Source: Paracoccaceae bacterium (lineage in GTDB: Bacteria; Pseudomonadota; Alphaproteobacteria; Rhodobacterales; Rhodobacteraceae). Taken from it: a stretch of 45,641 nt of DNA. A program made the position numbers and the translations under genes. Under the pieces are notes generated by a model. The model had not been told where the DNA came from and ran no database searches. It worked only from the letters and a program-made list of their open reading frames with translations. Location of the stretch: the NCBI GenBank assembly GCA_026707935.1, contig JAPOVX010000361.1:1-45641 (forward strand). The letters run 5' to 3'. Positions 45,149-45,641 of the stretch are shown one piece after another. Every line of letters starts with the position of its first letter. The first letter of the stretch is position 1.

Positions 45149-45641
45149 TATCGCATCCATTCGGTCGTGGCGGTCAAGGCACCCGATGGACAATGGATTT
45201 CAAGGTTTTGACAGACACCACTTTTTGCGCGAGGGATGATTTGTCCGACCCGAACCCGCTGACAGACCGTCTGTTTCTCGAACCGAGCGGGATGGCGGGG
45301 CAGCGACATTCGCGGACGGTGTCGCTATCGAGTTCGCCGACATCGATGTGGTGGTGTTTTCGGATTCCGCCGCCAATGAGCAATCCACGATGGCCTTTTT
45401 CCTTCCATTACCGGCACTGAATGCTCGTAAGGGCGCATTCGAGCACGACGACATGCCGCCTCGACATACGCGCCAGACGCGGTCGCAAAACCGGGAACGA
45501 GAACAGCGATTGACTTGGGGATTATATCGATAACTTGACATTCATGCTGCCAGTTTCCGATCGATTTCACGGGTCATTGAGGTTGCCGACACCTGATCGT
45601 GACCTTGGATGATTCCTTGACAATTCAGTCAGATCGTGTCA
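45149..45641 (+). other. Probable decayed coding sequence at the window end
   Basis: No intact gene. Two plus frames share a coding look: 45193-45290 reads FKVLTDTTFCARDD, then DPNPLTDRLFLEPS, while 45291-45430 in another frame reads GGAATFADGVAIEFADIDVVVFSDSAA. This suggests one protein with a frameshift near 45290, followed by stops. I do not recognise the family. The last 110 bases are A/T-richer and show nothing definite. Confidence 0.35.

Overview
The window looks like chromosomal DNA of a GC-rich alphaproteobacterium. Supporting signs are the 41-residue zinc-less form of ribosomal protein L36, the TPR protein-IspE gene pair beside an ETF-ubiquinone oxidoreductase, a polyprenyl synthase next to DUF2007 and TrmN6-type genes, and many ABC transporters with start/stop-overlapping operons. 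No phage, insertion sequence, CRISPR array or rRNA is recognisable. Genus cannot be fixed from the sequence alone.

Layout. 1-4262: a sugar-type ABC importer (permease cut by the window edge, binding protein, ATPase) with a divergent IclR regulator and a clear promoter/operator. 4263-8025: a possible LysR gene remnant, an AAA_14/DUF4143 ATPase whose start lies in a perfect 18-bp inverted repeat, tRNA-Val(GAC), rpmJ and an Xre/RES toxin-antitoxin pair. 8026-10024: a persulfide-dioxygenase-like metallo-beta-lactamase protein divergent from a DHDPS-family lyase. 10094-18770: a seven-gene minus-strand cluster joining a complete branched-chain-type ABC importer to two acyl-activating enzymes (a PaaK-like ligase and a long-chain acyl-CoA synthetase). 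18938-25793: a small DUF465 gene, then an 0.85-kb spacer and a five-gene operon. This operon encodes a 924-residue TPR-like protein, a J-domain protein with HPP in place of HPD, a GrpE-like protein, an HscC-type Hsp70 and a 99-residue zinc-ribbon protein. It is the best candidate for an undescribed system here: an Hsp70 machine with its own co-chaperones and two accessory proteins.

26334-37101 is housekeeping: TrmN6-type methyltransferase, DUF2007, IspB, IspE, TPR lipoprotein-like protein, ETF-QO, GreA, and a tightly overlapping fdhD-mobA-mobB-moeA molybdenum cofactor operon. 37102-38953 holds no recognisable gene.

38954-45641 is a partly decaying catabolic island. Intact parts are a Rieske ferredoxin, a KPHMT(PanB)-like aldolase, a GntR/FCD regulator, a membrane di-iron hydroxylase and an FAD ferredoxin reductase. 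Together the ferredoxin, reductase and hydroxylase form a complete three-component oxygenase chain split over two strands around the regulator. Broken parts are an SDR dehydrogenase (frameshift plus loss of the catalytic Tyr), a D-2-hydroxyacid dehydrogenase (two stops and a 7-bp tandem duplication), and a possible cupin fragment fused in frame to the aldolase. The oxygenase end appears maintained while the dehydrogenase steps have been lost.
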